Below, piece after piece: positions 12,526 through 23,068 of a DNA stretch of 64,000 nt. This DNA comes from Deinandra increscens subsp. villosa (lineage: Eukaryota > Streptophyta > Magnoliopsida > Asterales > Asteraceae): the NCBI GenBank assembly GCA_039602395.1, contig JBCNJP010000006.1:49004325-49068324 (forward strand). The letters run 5' to 3'. The notes under the pieces are model-generated. The model made no database searches. It was not told the origin of the DNA and was given only the letters and a program-made list of their open reading frames with translations. The number at the start of each line of letters is the position of its first letter. The first letter of the stretch is position 1. Both the position numbers and the translations under genes were made by a program.

Positions 12526-12715
12526 CGTGCATGCTGGGGTTAGATAAATAAACAGATCCAGGACACATTGCATCCTGGGACAATAGCTAAGTAAATTATA
12601 AGTAAACATCCTGGGTTAGGTTACCGAGGACGTCTTCCCTGCATGTTCGATATCCAGGAACATTAACCTGTCAGAGATCATTAGTAAGAAACTAGGTCAA
12701 AATTCAGGGTATAAC
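12526..12715 (-). mobile_element. LTR-end fragment matching the LTR at 15162-15947
   Basis: About 190 bp from CGTGCATGCTGGGG to the terminal TATAACA is nearly identical to 15757-15947. It corresponds to the 5' end of that family's LTR on the minus strand (TGTTATACCCTG...). Only this end is present, embedded in another LTR. Confidence 0.75.
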
Positions 12716-13014
12716 AATATATATACTTAAACCAGGATAGCTCACCAACTACTTTTGTAGTTGACACTTGATTTTATACATGTTGCAGGAATCGATACTT
12801 GAGCTTTGATGTGATCACGCTAGGATTACTGGACCTAGATTAAAGACCTTAAATCAGCTTTGAATTGTATTCACTCTGTTTATCTTTATCGTATGATATA
12901 TTTAATTGATTAATAAAAAGGGCATGTTTAAGTATTACAACTTATTTTAGTTGTCATGTGCATTTGGACAATCACTGCGCCCCGACATATTCCACCGTCA
13001 GTTGGGGTATGACA

Positions 13015-13490
13015 TTCATGATGGCTTGATTGATAGATATGTGCAGGCAGGGAGTTGACAATGCCCTGAGGGAGTTGACGATGCCCTAAAGAGGGCTGGC
13101 AACGCCAGGAACCTCCTGGTCAACGCCAGGCTCAACACCAAGTTGCAGTTTTGGTCAAAATTTAATGTTAAACACTTGTAGTTTGTATAAGCATTATATA
13201 CCCATTTCTAAAGTGATTTGGGGTGTTTTAATATCATAAACACTAACTGGTTTGGTGTTTATGGTAGGTAAAAAATCAACTTAGAAGCCGGAACAAGATG
13301 AAGTGCTCAAATGGGAACCGAACACATATTTTGAAGTCTAAGTAAAGGATCGTGTTTGTTAAACGTATATGCATGTTATGTTAACTAATGTTAAATATTT
13401 TAGAGATGCTTGACAATGAGTCGGTGAACAAGACCAAGTCATGTATTAGAAAACAAAAAAAATTGGGACCACTTTTTATATAGCATGTGA
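13015..13490 (+). mobile_element. Fragment of a long gypsy-derivative LTR
   Basis: Its order of parts matches 9950-10430 in element B: a hairpin-rich block, GTAGGTAAAAA near 13264, a REP-like AACTCAAATGGG block and TTGGGACCACTTTTT near 13460. The hairpins at 13043-13135 (for example CTGGC-AAC-GCCAG) sit where element B has its GCGATACGC hairpins but share no sequence with them. Confidence 0.4.
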
Positions 13491-15161
13491 AACGTCATCT
13501 AACGTTAGTTTCCACTGTAAAAGTGATTGGGCCTTACAATAATCATCCAAACATGTCATTTGGGAAAGTTTTGTTGCAAAGCTATTGAGGAACTTTTCAG
13601 TGAGTGAGGCCGCGAAAGAATGCTGGATAAGTCGTTTGCACTTTTAGGCTCTTATTATGATCAAATAGAGCTCCGTTCATTTATGATTTAATAAAATAAC
13701 TGTATCTCACTTATAGTATTATGATAAGGGTTTAGGGTAAATGAGAGAAGAACAAGGCACATGACTAATTTGTCCATCATGTGGATGACACATGCGAGAC
13801 TTAACGGGATTTTTGGATGGAGGTTAGTGTAAATGATGGATGGTGCAAAATGTTTTGTTGTAAATGACATGTGGTGTAATTGTAAGGTTTTACAGTGGGT
13901 ATCCGGGTATCAAGTTTCATAATTTTTATTTTTACTAAAACACGTTTAATATATATTTGATATATATTATTTTACAATTAAATCAGACATTTAATTACGC
14001 AGCGGAATATATATATGAAGTGAGTTGGTTGTTTCGAGCTAGGGCTAAGTGAGCTAGAAGTGATCCGAGCTAGAAGTGCGCCGGAGTTCATAGGTTAAGT
14101 GAACGAGGAGCAACGACTATAATTACGCGAATACAATAAAAGCGATAACAAGATCAGATCACCGACACGACGTAAATACATAAGTTTATTTATTAAACTA
14201 AATAAAAAAAGATATCTAAAGAAATTAGATATACCTTAGTCAGTTCCGAACATCCATTCGAGACACCGGGATGCAACGAGCTGCGAACGAGAATCTCGAC
14301 TCAAACTGGTGAGCTATCTGATCAACAACGGGCGATGACAACGATGACAATGGTGGCGATGACGACACCGAGGCGGGACGGTCTTCGCGTTCCGCGAAGA
14401 CCGGGGCGACAGACTCTGCGTATCACACAGGCAGTAGAGAACCAAAAACCAACCCACTGCCAGTGACGGTCGGCGACGGTGGTGGCGGTGTGGTGGAATA
14501 AAGTGGATGCGGCTACCGGGTGGTTTCGACCGGAACGGGGGAGGGTGAAGGCGGCGGCACCCCCGGTGACAGCACCTCGGTGCGGACGACGACACCGAAG
14601 CATTTATGGGTCTTAGATCATGTTTATATATATTATAAGTATTTATGGGTCTAAAGTAGATAAAAATAAAACATTATCATTAATTTCCCGATAAATGGCA
14701 AAATGGTCTTTTAATCAAATAAAACCTAACACTCCTTAAGTTCTCGTGTCTTTAGAACTATAATCATTATCATTCCTATATTCAATTAACATGTTCGTTC
14801 GTTAGGATAATCAATAAGTTATCTCTCGCAATCGGTCCCATCTCTTGTTTCCAATCTACTCACCAGGTGACTAATCTCTGTCCCTTTTCTCATTTTCACT
14901 TTGGGGTGTAACATGTATCCTATATCGATAAATTTTCCAATGTTTCTCAACTGCAAATGCGTATGTGCTCTGTGAATGAATTATGTGCTATATAATGTGT
15001 GGTGGGAATTTCCAATAGGTGGATTTCAAGGGATTTCAACAGGTTTTCAATAGGTTTTCTATTTGCCAATTATACTGATATGTTATGTTTCCCATTATTC
15101 TAACATATGACACTTCGCACGTTTTTTAGTAAAAAATATTTTATATATATATATATATATA
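13491..15161. other. Mosaic of LTR debris, no gene
   Basis: A segment near 14890-14922 (ACTTTGGGGTGTAACATGTA) also occurs near 31965-31985 inside the LTR of the 30-37 kb element, so part of this stretch is a fragment of that family. The GC-rich block 14300-14600 has open frames on the minus strand, but they look compositional. A (TA)n run occupies 15142-15161. Confidence 0.45.
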
Positions 15162-15947
15162 TGTTTTGGTCAAAAATTATGCAAGTAAATTAAGTAACCA
15201 AATTCGTTTCTGAGGTATGGTGCCCTAGATGTAAGTTTTCGTAAATCAAGTTTATAAGTAAAAATACAAGGTTGGATGGAAATGTATGGAAACACAAACA
15301 ATTACTTCCCTGAATGCAACTAAGGATAGCGAGATTTGAAAGGGGGAAAAGCCCTTAATCCTTGAATGTCTTCAAGTATTGCCGGCATAAAAAAACCCCT
15401 TCGGCATCGATAACACACGTTGCCTATTTATTGCCAGGTAAAAGTATCAAGTACAAGTGTTTGCGGCTTGATAGCTATGTGGTAGTGTGAATACAGGTGA
15501 TCGAGAGAGTGAAAAATTAGTCCTATGCCGCGTATAAATACATAGATAATTTAACTAACATTCCGAGATTCCTGGGATCTCCTCTCAACCACATCCGGCC
15601 ATTATTTGACCGAGTTAAGCGGCGGGTCTTCTTTTTCCACATGTGCTCTCGAGCTTGACCAAGTCCATGTGACCGTTATCTTCCTTTTTGTTCCTGGCTT
15701 AAACACACGGAATCAAAGAGAAAGGTTAATAATGCTTTCCTAGCATGCAGTGTTCCCGTGCATGCTGGGGTTAGATAAATAAACAGATCCAGGACACATT
15801 GCATCCTGGGATAATAGCTAAGTAAATTATAGGTAAACATCCTGGGTTAGGTTACCGAGGACGCCTTCCCTGCATGTTTGATATCCAGGGGCATTAACCT
15901 GTCAGAGATCATTAGTAAGAAACTAGGTCAAACTTCAGGGTATAACA
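15162..15947 (-). mobile_element. 3' LTR of minus-strand element 1
   Basis: On the plus strand it runs from TGTTTTGGTCAAAA to TATAACA, so on the minus strand it reads TGTTATA...CCAAAACA with TG/CA ends. It is followed on its inner side by TTGCCCCCAAA, a polypurine tract (TTTGGGGGCAA) when read on the minus strand. The same arrangement recurs at 17097-17678, showing that both belong to one family. Internal sequence continues to the right. Confidence 0.75.
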
Positions 15948-15962
15948 ATTGCCCCCAAAAAT
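15948..15962 (-). promoter_or_regulatory. Polypurine tract of element 1
   Basis: Read on the minus strand, TTTTTGGGGGCAAT lies directly upstream of the LTR start TGTTATACCC. Confidence 0.7.
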
Positions 15963-16092
15963 TCGCAGCCTCTAGATAAGATTTACAGATTGAGATGAGT
16001 CATCATCATCGGTTTAATCTCGTCCGCTTAATTTGCTTTTTCAAATTCAATATGCTCCCTTGATGTCACCTCACCTCTGTAACTTCTTCCGC

Positions 16093-16101
16093 CCATAAAT
16101 A
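16093..16101 (+). promoter_or_regulatory. TATA-like box upstream of the antisense ORF of element 1
   Basis: CCATAAATACC lies about 110 bp before the ATG at 16209 and is followed by CT-rich leader sequence. This is a plausible plant core promoter for the antisense ORF. No transcript evidence exists here. Confidence 0.35.
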
Positions 16102-16208
16102 CCTCATTCACTCGAGTGTTTCATCCACCCAAGTTAGAGAATTATGAGCACCGATCACCCATTCCGGCCAGGTAATCTTCTTTCTTTCGATCTTTCTTTT
16201 TCCTAATC

Positions 16209-17096
16209 ATGACCAAGCGCCGAATTCACCGGGAGCCCACCGTATCTCTCGCCGGGGTGGAGGACTTTCTTGACCAAAAGTTCCTCCTCCAACCCGAGCA
16301 AGAAAGATGTACCTTTACCAATGACGACATCGCATTGGTGAAGAATTCCCGTCTTCTTCCTCCTGGTGCAGTTATTAGGGCTTTCGACCCCGGGTTGGGA
16401 TCAGACTTTGTCTCTCCGACCTGGGTGTGCTTTCCGTTCACCCCATTCAGCATGGGTTTATCCTACCCTTTTTCCGGCCTTGTCGCCGAGTTTTTTGAGG
16501 CCACAGGCCTTTCTTATGCCCAGACCCTTCCTGTCGTATGGCGCATCCTGGGAACCCTGGATCGCCTGAACGACTCCTTTGAACACTTGGTCGGCCTGCC
16601 GGAGATAGCAATGGCCTATGAGCTGAAATCGCATGGTTCCAGCCGTTTCTTATTCAAAGCCCTTTCCAAAGACATGCAACTCGTTCCCAATACTACCCAA
16701 CATGGTGAATGGAAGGGTGAATTCTTTTTCATGAAGCGTTCCAGCATTCCCGGTGGTTTCCAGCTTCCGCAAGCCTGGGTTATAGAGGGTAGGCATACCT
16801 GCACTAGAGGTTAGGATTTTTATTAACAGTTATATGATCTGACCTTGGATGTTATTCTTTGCAATGAAAAGTTTGAGAGAAATCGGTCCTGAGGAAGAAG
16901 AGACTGAGAGCAACTTGCAGAAATTCCTGGGTATCCCAGAATTCGAACGTGCATTCAAGGCACTCGAGCATCCAGGCCTCTCGCACCCTTCTGTCAGCAT
17001 GTCTAGCTGTAAGTTACCCTGCATTTTGTCAAATTTTATGTACCTGAATCGCTGACATCCTGAGTTATATCTCATTTTGCAGTTGCCCCTGCTTAT
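16209..17096 (+). pseudogene. Antisense spliced ORF of element 1 (gypsy-type 'putative transposon' domain), truncated
   Basis: Exon 1 (16209-16788) encodes about 193 residues. The core FPFTPFSMGLSYPF...FFEATGL and VWRIL resembles, from memory, the plant Pfam family called putative gypsy type transposon (PF04195). Its function is unknown. Exon 2 is 16865-17008, and exon 3 starts at 17083 after TTTTGCAG. Exon phases match those of the homologue at 17941. Two lesions are visible. The exon 2 acceptor reads TTTGCAA where the homologue has TTTGCAG. Exon 3 is cut at 17096 by the LTR of element 2. The gene runs opposite to its host retrotransposon, as described for extra ORFs of some Tat-lineage Ty3/gypsy elements (from memory). 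A short upstream exon starting ATG at 16144 with a GTAATC donor is possible. Confidence 0.65.
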
Positions 17097-17678
17097 TGTT
17101 TTGGTCAAAAACTGCCTAAGCAATTAGTTGATCAAACTTTGTAAGTGAGGTAGCGTGTTTGATGTAAAATAAAGATGAAAATGCAAATGTAAAGGTTGAC
17201 ACGAGGATGTAACGAGGGAAAATCCAGGAATCCTTGAGTATTCTCAAGGAGCCTAGCAAAAAACCTCGGGGGCCGGTTCAAAGTACCTGCCTCCTAAAAC
17301 TTTTATATAATGAACGTTTTTGGTACAAAGTAAATGAGCTCGAAATCTAAGTGTAGCAGAGAGTTGTGATCGTAAAAGGTTGTGTGTGTGTGTAAGCCTA
17401 GAGCTCCGTTTAAATACAAATTACATCATAACAACATCCCCTAAAAACTAGCAACTAACTCCACGTTCTCCAATTAGCCGTTCGAAGTCCACTTAGTCCA
17501 CGTTTCTGTTAGTTGACCGAGTCTTTAGGACACGTGATCCATGCTTGAGTCATCCTGCAAATAATGAACAAAAAGGGAAAGCAATAGTTAGTCGTGAAAT
17601 ATAATTCAGGATCCTTACAGTGATGTGCTTGCGAGCTGATGTGAGCTGCTCATAATCTCCTGAATCCTAGTACCAACA
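17097..17678 (-). mobile_element. 3' LTR of minus-strand element 2, nested in element 1
   Basis: On the plus strand it runs from TGTTTTGGTCAAAA to TACCAACA (582 bp). The first 80 bases clearly resemble the LTR at 15162. It sits inside exon 3 of the antisense ORF of element 1, so element 2 inserted later. CTTAT (17092-17096) would be the left copy of the target duplication; the right copy is not in the window or lies beyond the gap. Confidence 0.75.
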
Positions 17679-17697
17679 ATTGCCCCCAAATTTTTGG
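17679..17697 (-). promoter_or_regulatory. Polypurine tract of element 2
   Basis: On the minus strand AAATTTGGGGGCAAT precedes the LTR start TGTTGGTAC. Confidence 0.7.
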
Positions 17698-17940
17698 CGG
17701 TTGGCGCATGCAAGCCAGCTGTCGAAAATTTGAAATCAATCCTTATCGCTATCTAACTGAGATTTGAGAGAAAATAGTTAGCACCAACTTCCTAGGCGAA
17801 GTTCCCGTTTGATTTCTCTTTATAATCCTCTCTCCTCTTTCATTATTATCCACAGCTATTTCTCGGCGAAAAACCCTAGAGCTTCTCCCATCTTCTCAGG
17901 TTAGTTTCCTTCATCTTCTTTCTCGTTTTCTTTTCCGATA

Positions 17941-19720
17941 ATGGGGAAAAAACTACTGCGATCATCGGCCACGGTCTCCGACCAAGTGGCCGACGAATTC
18001 ACCGATCAAGGACTCCTCCCGGCGACGGCGGAGGAGACCTGCAACTTCGACGATCGGAAGATCGCAATGTTGCAGCGTTCAGCAAGCTTCCCTGCCGGAG
18101 CTGAATTCCGTCCGTTCGACCCGACTCTGAAAGCCGACCACATCTCCGATGATTGGGTCTGTTTCCTTCACTACCCCTTCTTGCTCGGAATGTCCTTTCC
18201 TTTCCCGGAATTGGTCACCGACTTCTTTTCCATCACCAACCTCGCCTATTCTCAAGTGATGCCCATGGTGTGGCGAATTCTTTTTTCTCTCCATCACTTG
18301 AATCAGACTCGCAACCTCAGCATTGGGGTCGCCGAGATCTGCAAAGTGTACCGACTGGCCACACATGGCAACAGCAGGTTTGTGTTGAAGGTTAGGACCG
18401 GAGAAGCTCAGATGATCCCTAGGATTTCTCACAATGACCACGATTGGAAGCGACAGTTCTTCTTTGTAAAAAGGAGTAGACTTGTTGGTTGTGAGAACCT
18501 TCCTACCAAATGGGTTGTCAAGGGTAGGAAGAGTTTTTGTAACATTCTAATTCTGAACACTCTTCAATTTCATATAACTGATATGCTTGTTTCTTTAACT
18601 TTGCAGCGCCCAAGTTTGAAGCTCTGATCAAGCCGACCCGTGAATCCTCCAAGAAGCTCAAGGATCTCTTCAGCATCCCAGTGGCAGAAAGAAGCTGTCA
18701 GCCCGAAGACGTTTCAAGTGCCAGAAGCATCACTCAGCAGTCTCTCAGCCCCTCAAGAACCATGTCAACAGGTATTTATATGAGTCTGCTCCTCTTCTGA
18801 TTTAAGTTATTGTTTATGATTTCTGGAAACTGATCACTTTCTGTTGATGATGAAGCTCCAGGTTCTGCTTCCAACTTCTCCTTCAAGGACCTCAAGCTGC
18901 TCATTGCCAAGAAAGAGAAAACCAAGGAGACCAGCAGCAAGGCCCCTACTGACCCTCAGCCGCTAAGTTTCGGGCCCCCAGCACTCGATCCAAGACCTCC
19001 TCTGCAAAGAAGCGCAAGGCTCCAGACTCCACCATTAACGTGGACAGCTTCGATGATCTCCCTCCTGTTGCAGCTGCTAACAAGCTGCTTTCGCTGCAAG
19101 CTGTGGTGAACATTGTAAGTAATAGTACAATAATAGAGAAGTATGTTAAGATTATAATTATAATACTTCCCTTGTTGATTCTGATGTTTTGTGCCTTGGT
19201 GCAGGGTATCGACAAGCTGAGCCACGAGGTGATCGATCTTGAAGGCAAACTGGAGGCCATGGAGCAGAAGCTTGAAGCAGCTGAGCAGAAGCTTGAAGCT
19301 TCCGAGCTTAAACTTGACCAGGCCACGCTCCATCTTGAGAAAGCGAGTAAGGCAGCAGCCAGCAACACACGCCACTATGAGAAGCAGCTCAAAGAGAAAG
19401 ATGCTGCAGCTGCTGAAGCCCTAAAGCTGGCCGAACAAAACGCTCAATCTTCAGCCGCCATCAGTGTGCTGGAGTGTATGATTGAGATGGCCACTACTGC
19501 TCAGGCTGAGGGTTTTACTCCGGAGAGCTGGCCGGTGAAGGACTGGGAGGTGAGCCTTAAGAAGCTGTTGGCTGAGAGGGGAGATTCTCCTGAAAAGGCT
19601 GAGAAGGAGGTCGAGCCGGAGGTCGAGAAGGAAGCTGAGAAGGAAAAGGGCAAAGGCAAGGAGGTGGAGCAGGTGGAGGCTGCTGGTGATAAGTTGGGCG
19701 ATGAAGGCATTCTTGACTAG
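17941..19720 (+). pseudogene. Antisense four-exon ORF of element 2 (gypsy-type 'putative transposon' domain plus coiled coil)
   Basis: Exons by GT-AG sites: 17941-18523, 18607-18771, 18856-19114 and 19205-19720; exons 1/2 and 2/3 join in phase 1, exons 3/4 in phase 0. Exon 1 (about 194 residues) aligns with the homologue at 16209: WVCFLHYPF, FPFPELVTDFF, MVWRIL, GNSRFVLK and FFFVKRS. Exon 3 has a KKRK basic patch that could be a nuclear signal. Exon 4 encodes a strong coiled coil (repeated KLEA..QKLEA heptads), a WPVKDWEVSLKKLL block and an acidic KEVEPEVEKEAEKEK tail. The frame changes inside exon 3 near 18960, consistent with loss of one base, so this copy looks inactive. The start follows a CAG-GTTAGT site at the end of a CT-rich leader. 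Molecular function is unknown. Confidence 0.65.
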
Positions 19721-20106
19721 GTCGAAGCCCACTTTTTTAGTTTGTTTGTTTGATGGTTGGTTTTTGTGAAACAATGATCGTGGTGAAACAGATACAATGG
19801 TGACTTAACTTTTGGGGGCTTGGATGGAGGGACCTTGAGTTTCAAGGCGAAGTCCAAGCTCCTTAGACAATGTGGTTGACCTCAGGTGGAGGGATCTTGG
19901 GTTCCAAGACGAAGCCTGGGGTCAATCTTTCTAATTTCCTGCAAATATATAACTTGGTAGTATTTTGATCATCATGATGTGTTATGTATGTTTTAATTAT
20001 TTTGAAAAATGTCTGTATGAGGATCCTACAGGGTGCTCAATAACATAGTTTAGTATAGAAACTCAAAAGTTTTAGAAAACTTTGCTAATGTTAACAAACC
20101 ATGATG
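19721..20106 (+). other. Region downstream of the antisense ORF, with an imperfect duplication
   Basis: A block of about 37 bp (GGAGGGACCTTGAGTTTC..) at 19824-19860 recurs in diverged form at 19886-19920 (GGAGGGATCTTGGGTTCC..). This would be 3' UTR of the antisense ORF, or minus-strand internal sequence of element 2. The assembly gap follows. Confidence 0.5.
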
Positions 20107-20606
20107 NNNNNNNNNNNNNNNNNNNNNNNNNNNNNNNNNNNNNNNNNNNNNNNNNNNNNNNNNNNNNNNNNNNNNNNNNNNNNNNNNNNNNNNNNNNNNN
20201 NNNNNNNNNNNNNNNNNNNNNNNNNNNNNNNNNNNNNNNNNNNNNNNNNNNNNNNNNNNNNNNNNNNNNNNNNNNNNNNNNNNNNNNNNNNNNNNNNNNN
20301 NNNNNNNNNNNNNNNNNNNNNNNNNNNNNNNNNNNNNNNNNNNNNNNNNNNNNNNNNNNNNNNNNNNNNNNNNNNNNNNNNNNNNNNNNNNNNNNNNNNN
20401 NNNNNNNNNNNNNNNNNNNNNNNNNNNNNNNNNNNNNNNNNNNNNNNNNNNNNNNNNNNNNNNNNNNNNNNNNNNNNNNNNNNNNNNNNNNNNNNNNNNN
20501 NNNNNNNNNNNNNNNNNNNNNNNNNNNNNNNNNNNNNNNNNNNNNNNNNNNNNNNNNNNNNNNNNNNNNNNNNNNNNNNNNNNNNNNNNNNNNNNNNNNN
20601 NNNNNN
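20107..20606. other. Assembly gap of exactly 500 N
   Basis: The run of N is exactly 500 long, the usual placeholder for a gap of unknown size. The rest of element 2 and the 5' part of the LINE are missing or displaced here. Confidence 0.95.
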
Positions 20607-22959
20607 CTTCCTCTGGAAAAAAGAAGTCTTTGACCTCGAAGCCTTAGCCACGAAAGACTTAAAACAAAAAGCCCGTGTCAAATGGGCCATCGAAGAAGAC
20701 GAAAATTCAAAAAAAATTTCATGGTATTATTAACTCCTCCAATTCTAAGAGGAGTATAAATGGCCTTTTCTTGAATGGAATTTGGGTTACTAACCCTTCT
20801 GTTATTAAAGATTCGGCGGCTAACCATTTTGCGGATCGGTTTTTTGACCCCCTACCTATTCGACATTCTATGCCCTCCGATGGGTTTAATTCCCTAACTC
20901 AGGAGGAAGCCTCCTCTATTACGGCTCCCTTCTCGCTAGAGGAAAGTAAAGCCGTCGTGTGGGAGTGTTCGGGGGATAAAAGCACGGGTCCGGACAGTTT
21001 CAACTTTCGGTTTATCAAGCGCTTTTGGCACCTTTTCCATGAAGACTTAAAGCATGTGTTCGATGATTTTTTTGTCTCCGGCTCCATTAGCCACGGTTGT
21101 AATAGCTCTTTCATTGCCCTTATCCCCAAATTCCATGACCCGCTTAACCTCGATGATTTCCGGCCTATTAGCCTCATTGGCTCCTTATACAAGATTTTGG
21201 CTAAAGTGTTGGCCAATCGATTACGCGGGGTTATTGAGTCCTTGATTATCTTCATCAAGGATCGCCAAATTCTTGAAGGCCCTCTCATTCTCAACGAGAT
21301 TTTTGATTGGCTTAAGCATACTAAAGGTGATGCTTGTTTTTTCAAAATCGACTTTGCCAAAGCTTTTGATTCGGACAATTGGGCTTTCCTCCTTAGCTTA
21401 TTGAGCACCATGGGCTTCCCGAATAAGTGGTGTAATTGGATCCGTGGGTGCCTCGTCTCCGGGAGATCTTCCGTCCTAACTAATGGTTCTCCCTCCAAAG
21501 AATTCTCTTTCTCTTGGGGGCTTCACCAAGGTGACCTGGTATCGCCTTTTTATTTTATTATAGTGATGGAGGCTTTGCATGTCCTCTTGGTCAAAGCTAA
21601 AGGGTTGGGCCTTATCAAAGGCATCCAACTCCCAAATAATGGCCCTAACATCTCCCACCTATTTTTTGCCGACGACGCCATTTTCTTAGCGACTCTTCGA
21701 GATCGTCGCTTTTAAACCTTAAAGGGGTGATTAATTGGTTCAATTTCACTTCGGGATTGTCAATTAATCTCCATAAAAGCAAGCTTTATGGTATGGGAAT
21801 TGATGGTATTCGCCTTAACTTTTTGGCCTCTTCCATTCATTGCCAACCGGGGAACTTTCCTTTCATGCACTTGGGTCTCCCCATTGGTCTAAACATGAAT
21901 CGTATTCGCAATTGGGATAGGGTCACCGAAAAAATAAAAAAGAGATTATCCTCTTGGAAGGAAAAAATGCTTTCCTTTGGACGTCGGTCCACTCTTATTA
22001 AATCGGTTCTTGGCTCCTTACCGATCTATTATCTTTCACTCTTGTGTGCCCCCTTGCTCTCCTGGAGGTCGATGGAATCCTCTCGCCATAAATTTTGTTG
22101 GGGCGGTGAAAAGAAAATATCATGGGTCTCTTGGCGGGTTATGTGTGCCTCGAAGAAAAAGGGGGGATGGGTTTTGGCTCTCTCCAGGCCATGAACATTG
22201 GCTTACTCTCGAAATGGTTATTCAAGTTTTAAGCCGAAAGCTCTAAACTTTAGGTCAAGGTGATAAAGGCCATCCACTTTTCCAACCGCGATTGGAGTGT
22301 CTTTCCTTGTAAACGTTCTATCGTGAGGCCGTGGAAAAATATTGTCAAAGTCTCCTCTTATCTCAAAAGCTTGGGTGTTGATGTTGAAAAACGAATTCGT
22401 TGTTGGGTTGGATCGGGCACTTCGGTTCGCTTTTGGACGGATAATTGGACCGGGCTGGGCCTCCTAAAGGATCGCTTCCCTATTTTGTTCCTCCTCGAGT
22501 TTGAAAAAAAATTGCTCGGTGGCTTCCCGGTTGCCTCTCCCTAACTCCGCTATGTTTCGCTAGGCTTGGATAGGCCCATCTCAGCCCACGGTTGCGATCC
22601 CACTGATTCAAGATTGTGAACGTCTCTTAGCCCCCTTCTCCTGCTCTTTCGAATCGAATTTTTGGGGCTGGGATACGGGGACGCGGAATGATTTTACGGT
22701 GAAGGAGGTTCGCAAAGAGGTAGAAGGATCGATGCTCGGCTCTTCAAATTTTCATTTTCATTGGTCTAATTGGCTCCCGGTGAAAGTCAACGCTTTTGCG
22801 TGGCGTGCAGGGATGGATAAAATCCCGTCGAAGGTAAATCTCTCCCATAGGGGCATCGACTTGGTTACGTCTTGTGAAGGATGCTCTATCTCCCAAGAGA
22901 CTACGGATCACCTCCTTCTCCGTTGTCCTAGGGTGAATCGGATTTGGGGTCAAAATTAG
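20607..22959 (+). pseudogene. LINE ORF2: reverse transcriptase and zf-RVT domain, frameshifted
   Basis: In order: an L1-type linker (KARVKWAIEEDENSK), the RT palm with GDKSTGPDSFNF, FRPISLIGSLYKILAKVLANRL, FFKIDFAKAFDS and the catalytic FADD (codons at 21664-21675). The connection domain follows (SGLSINLHKSKLYG; LSSWKEKMLSFGRR), then a zf-RVT zinc finger (WLPVKVNAFAWRA...CEGC...DHLLLRC) ending at 22959. The enzyme would copy LINE RNA at nicked target DNA. Breaks: a frame change at the A8 run 20709-20716, another near 21705, a further one near 22194-22260, and a stop at 22542-22544. The upstream endonuclease is missing. No intact protein can be made from this copy. Confidence 0.9.
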
Positions 22960-23068
22960 GGGAAAATGTTCGTTACTCGATTGGTCGAGTTGGTGTAATT
23001 TCTCTTTCACTTTGTAATTCTTGTCTAGCTACTTGCTAGTTTTTATAATACAAGCCGTTCAAAAAAAA
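20607..23068 (+). mobile_element. L1-type non-LTR retrotransposon (LINE), 3' part
   Basis: Contains an ORF2 reverse transcriptase and a C-terminal zinc finger, then a short 3' UTR ending AAGCCGTTC followed by eight A at 23061-23068. The 5' end lies in the gap. The right target duplication would start GTTATTAG at 23069; the left copy cannot be seen. Confidence 0.9.

Larger units (their letters stand above)
11641..13014 (+). mobile_element. Probable solo LTR of the TGTGACA...TGACA family
   Basis: The start TGTGACATCC and end GGGGTATGACA resemble the LTR at 30081-32626, which starts TGTGACACTT and ends GGGGTGTGACA. From 12741 to 13014 it aligns closely with 32352-32626: TCACCAACTACTTTTGTAG, then CATGTTGCAGG, then AAAAAGGGCATGTTTAAGTA. 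No matching 5-bp target duplication is visible and no primer site follows. An unrelated LTR end (12526-12715) lies inside it. Confidence 0.5.

Noticed and set aside
14314..14603. Minus-strand Arg/His/Pro-rich ORFs of 93 residues
   Set aside because: Two overlapping frames of a GC-rich block are both open, which indicates composition. No domain is recognisable.
19040..19204. Hydrophobic helix in a 226-residue reading of the second antisense ORF
   Set aside because: The hydrophobic run is the translation of a 90-bp intron (19115-19204) with GTAAGT and GTGCAG borders that happens to stay in frame.
20082..20733. ORFs of 180-210 residues across the first run of N
   Set aside because: They are almost entirely unknown bases; only the segment after 20607 is real LINE sequence.
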